Source: Candidatus Leptovillus gracilis
GTDB lineage: Bacteria; Chloroflexota; Anaerolineae; Promineifilales; Promineifilaceae
DNA: 64,000 nt
NCBI GenBank assembly: GCA_016716065.1
Contig: JADJXA010000002.1
Location: 496,001-560,000 of the forward strand
Direction: 5' to 3'
The translations under genes were made by a program, and so were the position numbers. Below, one piece after another: positions 9,921 to 18,129 of this stretch; position 1 is the first letter of the stretch; each line of letters begins with the position of its first letter. Under the pieces are notes generated by a model. It was not told the DNA's origin, searched no databases, and saw only the letters and a program-made list of their open reading frames with translations.

Positions 9921-10964
9921 ATGGATAGAATAGATTTTCGTTCCGATACCGTTTCCTGGCCCACGCCGACTATGCGTGAAGCGATGGCCCAGGCCAAAGT
10001 GGGCGATGATGTATACGGGGAAGACCCCACTGTACGTGAATTGGAAGCGCTGGCGGCCGAAATGACCGGCAAAGAGGCCGCCTTGTTTGTCGCCAGCGGC
10101 ACGATGGGCAACCTGGTGGCTATTTTAGCCCACGCCGGCCGCGGCGATGAGGCTATTGTCGGCGAGGATTCCCACACCTGCCTGTATGAAGCCGGTGGCA
10201 TGGCGGCGCTGGGCGGTGTGTTTCCGCGGATGCTGCCGACGGACGAAATGGGGCAAATGGACTTGGGGCGGATCGAGACGGCCGTATCTCCCCCAGACTC
10301 CCATTTTCCCCGCACCCGCCTCATCCTGGTGGAAAACAGCTATGGCAGCAAACATGGCTACCCCCTGCCACCGGCCTATTTCGCCCAAGTGCGCGCCATC
10401 GCCGACCGGCACGGATTGGCGGTGCATATGGATGGGGCGCGCCTGTTCAACGCCGCCGTGGCGCAGAATATCCCGGCGACGGCCGTTACCCAATACGTAG
10501 ATTCCGTCACCTTCTGCCTCAGCAAAGGGTTGTGCGCCCCGGTTGGTTCTGTGCTGTGCGGCTCGGCCGAATTTATGCAACAGGCCCACCGGATGCGCAA
10601 AACAGTCGGCGGCGGGATGCGGCAGGCGGGCATTCTGGCCGCCGCCGGGCTGGTCAGCCTGCGCCAGATGGTCGAACGTCTGGCCGATGACCACCGCCGC
10701 GCCCAGGATTTGGCCCAGGGATTGGCCCAAATCCCCGGCATCAGCGTGCAGCCAGAGATGGTGAAGACCAACATGGTCTTCTTCGCCCTCAGCGATGAAG
10801 TTCCCCTGACGGCCGATGATGTCATCGCCGCTTTGCGGCAGCGGGCTAATGTGTGGTTGGGCGATAACGGCCGTCGCAGCTTTCGCGCCGTCACCCATTA
10901 CTGGATTAGCGACCAGGATATCGAAACCTTCCTGGCAACCTTGCAGCAAATTGTGACCGAGTGA
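9921..10964 (+). CDS. ltaE: Low-specificity L-threonine aldolase
   Basis: A PLP-dependent aldolase that splits L-threonine or L-allo-threonine to glycine and acetaldehyde, fold type I. The 347-aa length is typical. The N-terminal DFRSDTVSWPTPTMREAM and GDDVYGEDPTV are family hallmarks. SGTMGNL binds the cofactor phosphate, HMDGARLFNAA holds the PLP-ring aspartate, and the Schiff-base lysine is K202 in FCLSKGLCAPVGS. It stands between unrelated signalling genes, so its place here gives no pathway clue. Start ATG 9921 gives the conserved N-terminus directly. Confidence 0.95.
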   Translation: MDRIDFRSDTVSWPTPTMREAMAQAKVGDDVYGEDPTVRELEALAAEMTGKEAALFVASGTMGNLVAILAHAGRGDEAIVGEDSHTCLYEAGGMAALGGVFPRMLPTDEMGQMDLGRIETAVSPPDSHFPRTRLILVENSYGSKHGYPLPPAYFAQVRAIADRHGLAVHMDGARLFNAAVAQNIPATAVTQYVDSVTFCLSKGLCAPVGSVLCGSAEFMQQAHRMRKTVGGGMRQAGILAAAGLVSLRQMVERLADDHRRAQDLAQGLAQIPGISVQPEMVKTNMVFFALSDEVPLTADDVIAALRQRANVWLGDNGRRSFRAVTHYWISDQDIETFLATLQQIVTE

Positions 10965-11022
10965 CGATTCACATCATAATCCACAATCCAAAATCCGAAA
11001 TCGGCCATAAAGAGAGGTGGTT

Positions 11023-14000
11023 ATGACCACAAAATTGGGTCGTGTCATCAACAATCGGTATCAGCTTGAATCATTGTTAGGCGATGGCGGCATGGGAGCC
11101 GTGTACCGCGCCCATGACCGCAACCTGAACCGGCAAGTTGCCATCAAGCTGATGCACGAGCAATATGCGCGCCAGACTGAATTTCGCAACCGGCTTATTC
11201 AGGAAGCGCAGACCGCCGCCCAATTGGACCATCCCTCCATCGTGCGCATCTTTGATTTTGGCTCGTCCGACGAAGGCTTGTTTATTGCTATGGAGTATGT
11301 GGATGGCGGCAGCCTGCGGGCACACCTGCGCCGTTTGCAGCAAGACCGCAAATATCTGCCGCTGGCGCAGAGCCTGCAAATTGGCAGCCACATTGCCTTG
11401 GCTTTGGATTACGCCCACCGCCGGGGTATCGTCCACCGCGACGTGAAGCCGGGCAACATCATCCTCAAGCGCCTGGCCCGTGGCGACAAACCGGGCGAAC
11501 AACCTTTCCGCGCCGTGCTGACCGATTTTGGCCTGGTTAAACTGTCCGAAGGCTCCGACATGACCAAAACGGGCATGACCCTGGGCACACCGACCTACAT
11601 GTCGCCGGAACAGTGTGAAGGTGGGGCGCTAGACGGCCGTTCCGACCTCTACGGCCTGGGCGTGGTGTTGTACGAACTGTTCACCAACCGCCTGCCTTTC
11701 TCCTTCCAAAACCTGTCGGAAGCTGTAGCCGCCCACAGCAAAGGGGTGATGCCGCCGCCCGCTCATGAAGTCCGCCCGGACATCCCGCCCATCCTGGACG
11801 CCATTCTGGGCAAACTGCTGGACAAAGACCCGGCTAACCGCTACGCCAATGGCCTGGAGCTAGACACCGCCCTACAAGGCGCGTCGCTCTCCCTTTCCGG
11901 CGCAGCCACCCAAATTATGACGCCAGAATCAGACATCCTGGCGCAGGTGAACGACCCGCCGCCCGGCTACGAACTGCTCATAGACACCCCCGGCCACCCC
12001 ACCAGCAAGGTGCCGCTGACCCAGGCAGTCATCACTCTAGGACGCAGCGCCGACAACGACATTGTGCTGCCGGCCGAAGGCGTCTCGCGCAACCATGCGC
12101 GCCTGCAAGCGACCCCCCTGGGTTGGGAAGTGCAGGATTTGGGCGGCATCAACGGCACGTTTCTCAACGACCACCGCCTCCGCGCCGACGATCCCACGGC
12201 GTTGGCCCCGGGGATGCGGGTGCGAATTGGCCCTTATGCCCTCTCGCTGCGTGGGCCGGAAGAGACACCGTATGAGTCTGACAGAGTGGTTACGTCGGTG
12301 GGGGCAACGGCCGTTTCTTTGGGCCGCACCACCCCTTCGGCAGAAGCCATTGACCGGGAAGAGCCGTTAGCCATCTTTTTGCCCCAGGAGACGTTCACAG
12401 TGGAACCGGGCCGGCGGCTGACGGTGAATCTGGAAATCTTAAACCGGGGCGCTGTAGACGACCGGGTGACGGTGCGGGCGCAGGGCATTCCCCAGGAGTG
12501 GGTGAGTACGACCGGCGAGTTTATTGATTTGCCCGCCGGGGCGACCACGCAAATCTCCCTGGCTGTGCGCCCGCCGCGCCATCGCAGCACGCCAGTTGGG
12601 CGGCAGCGTGTGCGCCTGGAATTGGTTTCGCAGCGACAGCGCCACCTGAGAGTGGGCGTCAATCTGTCGCTTATTGTCGGTGGCTTTGTCTCGTTTGAGG
12701 CCAGCATGAGCAGCAGCCAGATTCGCCTACCCGACAACGTGAGCGTGCGTATTGAGAACACCGGCAACGAGGCCGGTGAATTTAGCGTCACCACCCGTGA
12801 TCCGCAGCGCGCCCTGAAAATTCGTGGCGAGCGCGGCCGTATTCCTTTGGCCGCCGGTCAGGCGACGGCCGTTGACCTGGAGTTGGAAGCGCGGCAGCAA
12901 AGCTGGCTCGGTGGCGGCGAGATGTACCCCTTTGAGGTAGATGTGGCGTCGCAGGCTGGCGGCCGCGTCACCTTGAACGGCGAGGCGCGGACCGGACCGG
13001 CTATTCCGGTGGCGCTGCTGTACACGGTGCTGGCGGTGGTGGTGTTTTGCAGCGCGTTGGGCGGCTTGGCGCTGGCGTTTAACGTCGGCGACGACCTGTT
13101 TGGCGGTGGCCGCTCTACGGCCACCCCCACGCTGGTGGCGGCGATTGACCTGACACAAACGGCCGTTGCCCTGACGCCAACAGTTGATTTAACGGCCGTT
13201 ACCATCACCCCCGCACCCGGCCAGGACAGCGACGGCGATGGCCTGAGCGATGCGCAAGAACTGATCATCGGCACAGACCCCAACAACCCGGATACCGACC
13301 TGGACCGCCTGAGCGATGGTGAAGAAGTTCTGCGTTATGGAACCAACCCCCTGGACCGGGACACCGATAAGGACATTTTGATTGACGGCGATGAAGTGCT
13401 GACCTGGGGCACAGACCCACTGCGGCGTGATACGTCTGGCGATGGCATTTCCGATGGCGAAGCGGTAGCCAGAGGCTTAAACCCACTGGTTTTCCACACG
13501 CCGACGCCCACAGTAACAACTATCTTCTCGCCCACACCCACCGGCACGCCAGGACCGCCTACAGCCACTTGGACACCCACCTCCACCTGGACGCCAACGG
13601 CGACACCCTCTATCACGCCGACGCCGACGGCCACTTTCACCCCATCTAGCACGCCAACGGCCACGCCCACCGGTTCGCCGACGGCCACGCCGACCATCAC
13701 CGCCACCCCCACCAATACGCCGCAGCCCAATCCGGTGGTGGCCTGTCTGGTCGTTCCGCCGGTGTTGGACGGTAGTTACAGCCCGGTGGAATGGCCCGGC
13801 CTGCCACAAATCCAATTCCAGCCAGATGGGAATCCGGCCGGTCTGGTGCAGGGTTTTCTGGGGCGCAGTGGCAGTACCCTTTACATGGCCTGGCTAATCA
13901 ACGACACCACCAACGACGCCAGCGATTCTTTGCGCCTGTTCTTTGATACGACGCGCAACCTGGGCGACCCGGATACGTCTGACCGGTTCTTCCAGATCGT

Positions 14001-14292
14001 GCGCAGTGGCTCGCTGGCGGTGCAGGCGGGCATTGGCAGCAATTCCGATGGGCAGTTCTGGAATGCCGGGTATAGCAGTGGAAACTGGACGGCCGTCATC
14101 GGTGAAACCGGCAGCAATCAATGGGTGGTGGAGATGAGCATAGACATCGCCGCCGAAATGGCCGCCCTGACCAATCCCTACGGCCAGATGGTTCAGGTTT
14201 TGTACACCGGTGAATTAGCCACCTGGCCTGTGGACGGCGTGTCCAATAACGCCAATACCTGGCAAGGCGTAGACTGGCCGACTTGTCCGTAG
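11023..14292 (+). CDS. Transmembrane Ser/Thr kinase with FHA, TSP3-like repeats and CBM9-like ectodomain
   Basis: A 1089-aa receptor-like kinase. Residues about 12-270 are a Hanks-type kinase with GDGGMG loop, VAIK lysine K42, HRDVKPGN (D140) and DFG (D168). Residues about 320-400 are an FHA phosphothreonine-binding domain (GRSADNDIVL, SRNHARL, NGTFLND). Residues about 455-640 are a beta-rich region like CARDB/NPCBM-associated domains. One transmembrane helix spans about 661-688. Outside are aspartate-rich calcium-binding repeats of the thrombospondin-3 type (DSDGDGLSD, DTDLDRLSDGEE, DTDKDILIDGDE; about 735-825), a Thr/Pro linker (826-905) and a C-terminal domain resembling CBM9/DOMON-type carbohydrate binders. 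Start ATG 11023 follows an AGAGAGG site. A role in sensing extracellular glycans is inferred. Confidence 0.85.
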   Translation: MTTKLGRVINNRYQLESLLGDGGMGAVYRAHDRNLNRQVAIKLMHEQYARQTEFRNRLIQEAQTAAQLDHPSIVRIFDFGSSDEGLFIAMEYVDGGSLRAHLRRLQQDRKYLPLAQSLQIGSHIALALDYAHRRGIVHRDVKPGNIILKRLARGDKPGEQPFRAVLTDFGLVKLSEGSDMTKTGMTLGTPTYMSPEQCEGGALDGRSDLYGLGVVLYELFTNRLPFSFQNLSEAVAAHSKGVMPPPAHEVRPDIPPILDAILGKLLDKDPANRYANGLELDTALQGASLSLSGAATQIMTPESDILAQVNDPPPGYELLIDTPGHPTSKVPLTQAVITLGRSADNDIVLPAEGVSRNHARLQATPLGWEVQDLGGINGTFLNDHRLRADDPTALAPGMRVRIGPYALSLRGPEETPYESDRVVTSVGATAVSLGRTTPSAEAIDREEPLAIFLPQETFTVEPGRRLTVNLEILNRGAVDDRVTVRAQGIPQEWVSTTGEFIDLPAGATTQISLAVRPPRHRSTPVGRQRVRLELVSQRQRHLRVGVNLSLIVGGFVSFEASMSSSQIRLPDNVSVRIENTGNEAGEFSVTTRDPQRALKIRGERGRIPLAAGQATAVDLELEARQQSWLGGGEMYPFEVDVASQAGGRVTLNGEARTGPAIPVALLYTVLAVVVFCSALGGLALAFNVGDDLFGGGRSTATPTLVAAIDLTQTAVALTPTVDLTAVTITPAPGQDSDGDGLSDAQELIIGTDPNNPDTDLDRLSDGEEVLRYGTNPLDRDTDKDILIDGDEVLTWGTDPLRRDTSGDGISDGEAVARGLNPLVFHTPTPTVTTIFSPTPTGTPGPPTATWTPTSTWTPTATPSITPTPTATFTPSSTPTATPTGSPTATPTITATPTNTPQPNPVVACLVVPPVLDGSYSPVEWPGLPQIQFQPDGNPAGLVQGFLGRSGSTLYMAWLINDTTNDASDSLRLFFDTTRNLGDPDTSDRFFQIVRSGSLAVQAGIGSNSDGQFWNAGYSSGNWTAVIGETGSNQWVVEMSIDIAAEMAALTNPYGQMVQVLYTGELATWPVDGVSNNANTWQGVDWPTCP

Positions 14293-14323
14293 ACCCTAAT
14301 CCGAAATCCGAAATCCGTCCACC

Positions 14324-14896
14324 ATGCTAGACTTTACCACGCTGCGCAACAAAACAACGACCCTGAGCCAGTTGACAGAATCGTTAACCGCTGATGATTT
14401 GCGTGACCTGACCAACGAAATGATTGACCGGATGGTGGATCTGATTACCGACAGCGACGATGCAGCCGTCACCTTTCAACCTGCCGACCCCAACGCTTAT
14501 GACGCTTACGCCACCGACAGCGCCGATGTGCATCTTTCCTGGACTCTGGCCCATGTGATTGTCCACGTTACGGCTTCCGCCGAGGAGAGCGCCTTTTTGG
14601 CGGCGGAAATGGCGCGGGGGGTGGTGCGCGACGGCCGTTCGCGTTACGAAATCCCCTGGCAAACCATCACCACCATCGCCCAATGCCGCGCACGCCTGGA
14701 AGAAAGCCGCCGAATGCGCCTGGCCTGCCTGGACGTATGGCCGGAGCCGGCCCACCTGGACCTGACGCCGCCAGGTCCAGGAGTCAGACCCATTAACGCC
14801 ATCGCTCGTTTTGTCCTCGGTCTGTACCACGACGCCAACCACCTGGAGCAAATTGCCGAGATTGTGCGGCAAGCGGCGGCTGTTCGTGCCGCCTGA
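14324..14896 (+). CDS. DinB-like (DfsB/YfiT superfamily) four-helix protein
   Basis: A 190-aa protein with the DinB/YfiT pattern: an N-terminal helix, a first metal-ligand region (SWTLAHVIVHVTASAEES) and a C-terminal GLYHDANHLEQIAEIV with histidines in the usual spacing. The superfamily holds metal-dependent thiol-S-transferases and proteins of unknown role. Nothing here fixes a substrate. A tract of AATCCGAA words lies before the start (14294-14320). The stop overlaps the start of the HD-domain gene, so the two are probably co-translated. Confidence 0.75.
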   Translation: MLDFTTLRNKTTTLSQLTESLTADDLRDLTNEMIDRMVDLITDSDDAAVTFQPADPNAYDAYATDSADVHLSWTLAHVIVHVTASAEESAFLAAEMARGVVRDGRSRYEIPWQTITTIAQCRARLEESRRMRLACLDVWPEPAHLDLTPPGPGVRPINAIARFVLGLYHDANHLEQIAEIVRQAAAVRAA

Positions 14897-15530
14897 GGCT
14901 GGCGCCTGGCATTTGCCGGACTTGCTTCCGGGCGATTTTCGTCTGGTAGAGGCTGTTTGGGTTGACGTACAGGCGCGTTATGCGGCCGACGGCCGTTTCC
15001 ACCACACCCTGGCCCACATTGACGACGTTCTCCACCACATACAGCCCCATCTGCCCCAGGCGCGCCAACCATTGGCCGTGCAGTTGGCCGCCTGGTTCCA
15101 CGATGCCATTTATGACCCGCGCCGCCACGACAACGAAGCGCAAAGCGCCGCCTACGCGGCCGCTGTTTTAAGCCAGTTTTCTCTGCCTGTGGGCCTGATT
15201 GACGAAGTAAGCCGCCTGATTGCGCTAACTGAACGGCACGAAACGGCCGTCACCGACACCGATGGCCATATCCTGCTAGACGCTGACCTGGCTATCCTGG
15301 CGGCAAAACCCCTCCGCTACGACGCCTATGCCCAGGCCATTCGCCGCGAGTATGCCCATGTGCCGGAAGTGGTTTACCGCCAGGGGCGAACAGCCGTATT
15401 GGAACAATTGCTGGCACGGCCGTCGCTCTACCAATTGCTGGCCGGCGCCGTGCCGGCCCATGCAGTCTGGGAATCACCCGCCCGCCTCAATCTCCGGCGG
15501 GAGATAATGCGTTTGGCCGGCGCGATCTAG
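14886..15530 (+). CDS. HD-superfamily metal-dependent hydrolase
   Basis: A predicted metal-dependent phosphohydrolase of about 214 aa. Family pattern: RFHHTLAHIDDVL (metal histidines), LAAWFHDAIYDP (HD pair), DNEAQSA and a late LDADLAILA (last metal aspartate). It resembles the uncharacterised HD proteins often annotated as N-methyl-D-aspartate receptor NMDAR2C subunit-like; its substrate is unknown. The start is taken as GTG 14886, within the stop of the DinB-like gene. A longer frame opens at 14811 but would overlap 86 nt. Its 3' end overlaps the convergent oxidoreductase gene by 44 nt. Confidence 0.8.
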   Translation: MPPEAGAWHLPDLLPGDFRLVEAVWVDVQARYAADGRFHHTLAHIDDVLHHIQPHLPQARQPLAVQLAAWFHDAIYDPRRHDNEAQSAAYAAAVLSQFSLPVGLIDEVSRLIALTERHETAVTDTDGHILLDADLAILAAKPLRYDAYAQAIRREYAHVPEVVYRQGRTAVLEQLLARPSLYQLLAGAVPAHAVWESPARLNLRREIMRLAGAI

Positions 15531-17004
15531 TCGGGTTGTTGGCCTGCAACACGGCCGCAGCCACGCGCATCCCGCCCAACGTCACCCCGGCGGTGGATTG
15601 GCCGGGGAAAATCGAATCGCCCACCAGCCACAAATTGCCCACGCCTGTGCCCGGTCCACGTGCTTTGAAGAGCGACGTTTGGGCAAAACCACCCACCATG
15701 CCCAACGGCCGTCCCGTATAAAATTGGAACGTCACCGGCGTGCCAGGCAGGCAGAGCGTGATGGCCTGGCCGATGCCGGGAACAGCCTGCTCGGCGGCGT
15801 TGAGCAGCTTTGTGGTATAAACATCACGCCGTTGGCGATAGGCGGCCTCGTCGTTCCCCTGCCGCAGCCGCCACCATGGGGCGACGGCCGTATGGGTAGA
15901 CAATGTCGCCGTGCGCGTGCCCGTTGGTCCACGACGGCTGTCCGCCGCATCAGACAACGAGATAAACACGGAGTTGCCCTCGCCCAGCGGTTGGGTGTGG
16001 TCCACAATCACCTGATGGTGTTCGGCGCTGAGAGCGGGCAGCCGGGCGGCGTCCAATCCCAGGTACAGGGTAAAGGCGCCCCAGGTAGGCTCGCGCCGGG
16101 CGATTTCTTTTTGCAGCCTCGCCGGGACCTGTTCACCCAGCAGGTCGGCCAGCGCCCAGGGCGTCAGGTTCGCCAGGATGGCGTCGCCGCTGAAGCGCTG
16201 CCCTTTTTGGGTGACAATGGCCGTTGCCTGCCCCCTCTCCACTTCTATTTTTGTCACCCGCTGGCGGTACAACACCTCGCCGCCGTGCGCCCGAATCCAA
16301 TCCACCAATGTTTGCGCCAACGCGCCGATGCCGCCCTGCACATGGTTGACGCCGCGCCGCGGCAAATCCAGCGCGGCGCTGCCATACAGCGCCTGGGCCG
16401 AATCGGATGTGGTCTGGGCGGCAATGAGCAGTTGGCCGTCCAGGAACGCTTTGAACATGGGGTCTTGGGCATTGGCGACGCTGCCCACCGTGTGAAACAG
16501 ATAAGGCAGGGCTTGCATGGTGCGGGGCCGCAGCGCTTTGGTCAGGCGCCACAGGTCGCCGGCCGATTCTGGCGGCCAGGGAAAGGGACGGCTGGAAATG
16601 TCCCAACTGATGTCGGCCAGTTTTTCCTGGGTGCGCCAAAAGCCGCCGCTTTGTGGGAAAGCGGCGCGCCATTCGGCCTGCCACTGCTGCGGATCGGCCC
16701 ATTGGGTGATGGCCCGGCCGTCGGGCAAATGCACCACCCAGGCCGGGTCTACCGGATGGACCGGCCATTCCAGCCGCAAGATTTCGGCCAGCCGGGCGTG
16801 AGGGCCGCCGGGGGCAAATCCACCGGCCAGGGTCGCCCCGGCGTCGAAGCGGAAGCCCTTGTGGTAAAAGGTTCCGGCGCTGCCACCAGGATACGTGTGG
16901 CTTTCCAACACCGTGACGCGGTGGCCGGCGTCTAGCAGCAGCGCCGCGGCCGTCAGCCCGCCAATGCCTGCGCCGATGATGAGGGTGTGGGGCAGGCGGA
17001 TCAT
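15487..17004 (-). CDS. CrtI-type FAD-dependent oxidoreductase (carotenoid desaturase/isomerase-like)
   Basis: A 505-aa flavoprotein of the phytoene dehydrogenase/carotenoid isomerase superfamily. The N-terminal dinucleotide motif GAGIGGLTAAALLLDAGH and ESHTYPGGSAG bind FAD. The C-terminal stretch LWLVGDSIFPGQSTAGVTLGG is the conserved FAD-closing motif. Start ATG 17004 overlaps the upstream stop as ATGA. The neighbours are an SRPBCC protein and an SDR remnant, a set often seen in light- or stress-responsive clusters with fasciclin lipoproteins. No phytoene synthase is in the window, so carotenoid chemistry is possible but unproven. Confidence 0.85.
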   Translation of the reverse strand: MIRLPHTLIIGAGIGGLTAAALLLDAGHRVTVLESHTYPGGSAGTFYHKGFRFDAGATLAGGFAPGGPHARLAEILRLEWPVHPVDPAWVVHLPDGRAITQWADPQQWQAEWRAAFPQSGGFWRTQEKLADISWDISSRPFPWPPESAGDLWRLTKALRPRTMQALPYLFHTVGSVANAQDPMFKAFLDGQLLIAAQTTSDSAQALYGSAALDLPRRGVNHVQGGIGALAQTLVDWIRAHGGEVLYRQRVTKIEVERGQATAIVTQKGQRFSGDAILANLTPWALADLLGEQVPARLQKEIARREPTWGAFTLYLGLDAARLPALSAEHHQVIVDHTQPLGEGNSVFISLSDAADSRRGPTGTRTATLSTHTAVAPWWRLRQGNDEAAYRQRRDVYTTKLLNAAEQAVPGIGQAITLCLPGTPVTFQFYTGRPLGMVGGFAQTSLFKARGPGTGVGNLWLVGDSIFPGQSTAGVTLGGMRVAAAVLQANNPTRSRRPNALSPAGD

Positions 17005-17528
17005 CGGCGGCGTCGCCACAGCAGCAGGCCGCTGGCCGCGGCCAGCAGCCCGGCCGCGCCCAGCGCGTCTTGCCGCTGCGCCGGCGTCAGTTCCAGATGC
17101 CAGCGGGTGATCAGCTGGCGGGCGGTGAAGAGCAGAAACAGCCCTGGTTTGGCAAAGAGTAGACGGCTCAGCAGTCCACGACGGCCGTCAAAATGGCTGT
17201 ATTCGATGTGCTCGTGGACGCGGGTGGTGGTGGGGGTGACGGCGGCAAACGTATGGGTGTGCCGCCAGCTTTGCAGCGGCCCGCTAACCTGGGTATCGGT
17301 GAAGCCGTTTTCGCTGACCTGGCTGTGGATCGCCTTCCAGCGCACCGGCAGCGGACCAAACCAGAGCGTAAATTCGGCGATGGCCCCATCGGCCAGCGGA
17401 TCGAAGTGGTGAATTTGGGCGAAGATGGGCGGCGGCGTCAGGGTCTTCAGGACGTGGGTGTTGTGGTGAAAGGCGGAAACGGCCGTGAGTGGCGCATTCA
17501 CCATAAAGGCATAATCAAATCTGGGCAT
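17001..17528 (-). CDS. SRPBCC (polyketide cyclase/START-like) family protein
   Basis: A 175-aa ligand-binding-fold protein. It has the SRPBCC hallmarks: N-terminal FDYAFMVNAPLTAVSAFH, a central FTLWFGPLPVRWKAIHSQV, and TRVHEHIEYSHFDGRRGLLSRLL near the end. A short hydrophobic tail (AAGLLAAASGLLLWRRRR) suggests C-terminal membrane anchoring. Start ATG 17528 is chosen for homology over the longer frame at 17573. It overlaps the SDR remnant by 14 nt upstream and the oxidoreductase start by 4 nt downstream, so the three form one transcript. Its ligand is unknown; a hydrophobic substrate of the neighbouring oxidoreductase is an inference. Confidence 0.75.
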   Translation of the reverse strand: MPRFDYAFMVNAPLTAVSAFHHNTHVLKTLTPPPIFAQIHHFDPLADGAIAEFTLWFGPLPVRWKAIHSQVSENGFTDTQVSGPLQSWRHTHTFAAVTPTTTRVHEHIEYSHFDGRRGLLSRLLFAKPGLFLLFTARQLITRWHLELTPAQRQDALGAAGLLAAASGLLLWRRRR

Positions 17529-17775
17529 AATACAATTTCCTATACACCCACAAGGCAATTTCCCCCAGGGCATAATGGGTATCTATGATAGCGCTTTGCA
17601 CTGCCAGGTCGTTGGTGACATCGGCAGCGAAACTGTGGGGGGTGAGATCGCTGGTTTTTTCTGGTTGGCGGTTGATGGCAGCAACCGTCCAATCGTGCGC
17701 GACAAGGTGCTGAACCAGGCCACGGCCGATGCCGCCGTTGGCCCCCCAAATCATGGCTGTTTTGCTCGAATTCAT
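17515..17775 (-). pseudogene. Truncated short-chain dehydrogenase N-terminus
   Basis: About 86 codons encode only the first half of a Rossmann fold: AMIWGANGGIGRGLVQHL (TGxxxGIG-type cofactor motif), a second strand at AAINRQP and the DVTND strand. The frame then ends at ALWVYRKLYYAQI, exactly where the NNAG strand and the Ser-Tyr-Lys active site should follow. Family members run about 220-250 aa. An internal deletion that joined the start of the SDR to the SRPBCC gene is the simplest reading. It retains a good promoter, so it may still serve as a translated leader. Confidence 0.65.
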
Positions 17776-17818
17776 GGATCGTCTCAATTAAACGTGTGCA
17801 AATCGTTGCATTTCAGAT

Positions 17819-17847
17819 ATTGTACATATTACACAAAGATTCGTCAA
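17819..17847 (-). promoter_or_regulatory. Sigma70-type promoter of the CrtI-like/SRPBCC transcript
   Basis: On the minus strand, TTGACG (17842-17847) and TACAAT (17819-17824) are separated by exactly 17 bp, about 45 bp before the SDR-remnant start codon. The AT-rich flank contains TGTGCAAT and TTTGCACA words. Similar words (TTGTGCA, TGTGCAAA) occur in the fasciclin leader, so a shared regulator is possible but unproven. Confidence 0.7.
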
Positions 17848-18129
17848 TGTATTGCACAGAATTTCAACAATTCTTAATGGTGTGTTTCATTTGAGTTACG
17901 CCTTGTGTAGGGGCGAGATGGCGCGGTATGGTATTTGCCGCAGCGAACGGCATATTCTCGCGCCATCTTGCCCAACTTGCCCGATAAACGCCTGTGCCGG
18001 GCAAAGAAGAGGGCGAGACGGGCGGCGGCTTGTGCCCTCTCAGCCGTGAAAGTTGCCGGAAAAGCAAACTGAGCGGACAGCATCAAAAGATGGGCCGCTC
18101 AGTTTGCTTTGGGAGGAGATTTAGTTGAA
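17848..18129. other. Intergenic region with hairpins
   Basis: No gene is seen. There is an inverted repeat AGATGGCGCG (17916-17925) / CGCGCCATCT (17959-17968) and a smaller one, TTGCCCG / CGGGCAA, near 17975-18005. The intrinsic terminator of the fasciclin gene lies at the right end. The first two have no T-run and may be dispersed palindromes rather than terminators. Confidence 0.5.
18062..18111 (-). terminator. Terminator of the fasciclin gene
   Basis: A 16-bp perfect stem (18062-18077 with 18096-18111) and 18-nt loop lie 18 bp past the fasciclin stop codon at 18130. On the minus strand it ends in GCTTTTCC, giving a short U-tract. It is most simply the fasciclin terminator. Confidence 0.75.

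Noticed and set aside
17916..17968. Large hairpin with AGATGGCGCG arms as a second fasciclin terminator
   Set aside because: It lies past the better terminator at 18062-18111 and lacks a T-run, so I keep it only as an unexplained palindrome.
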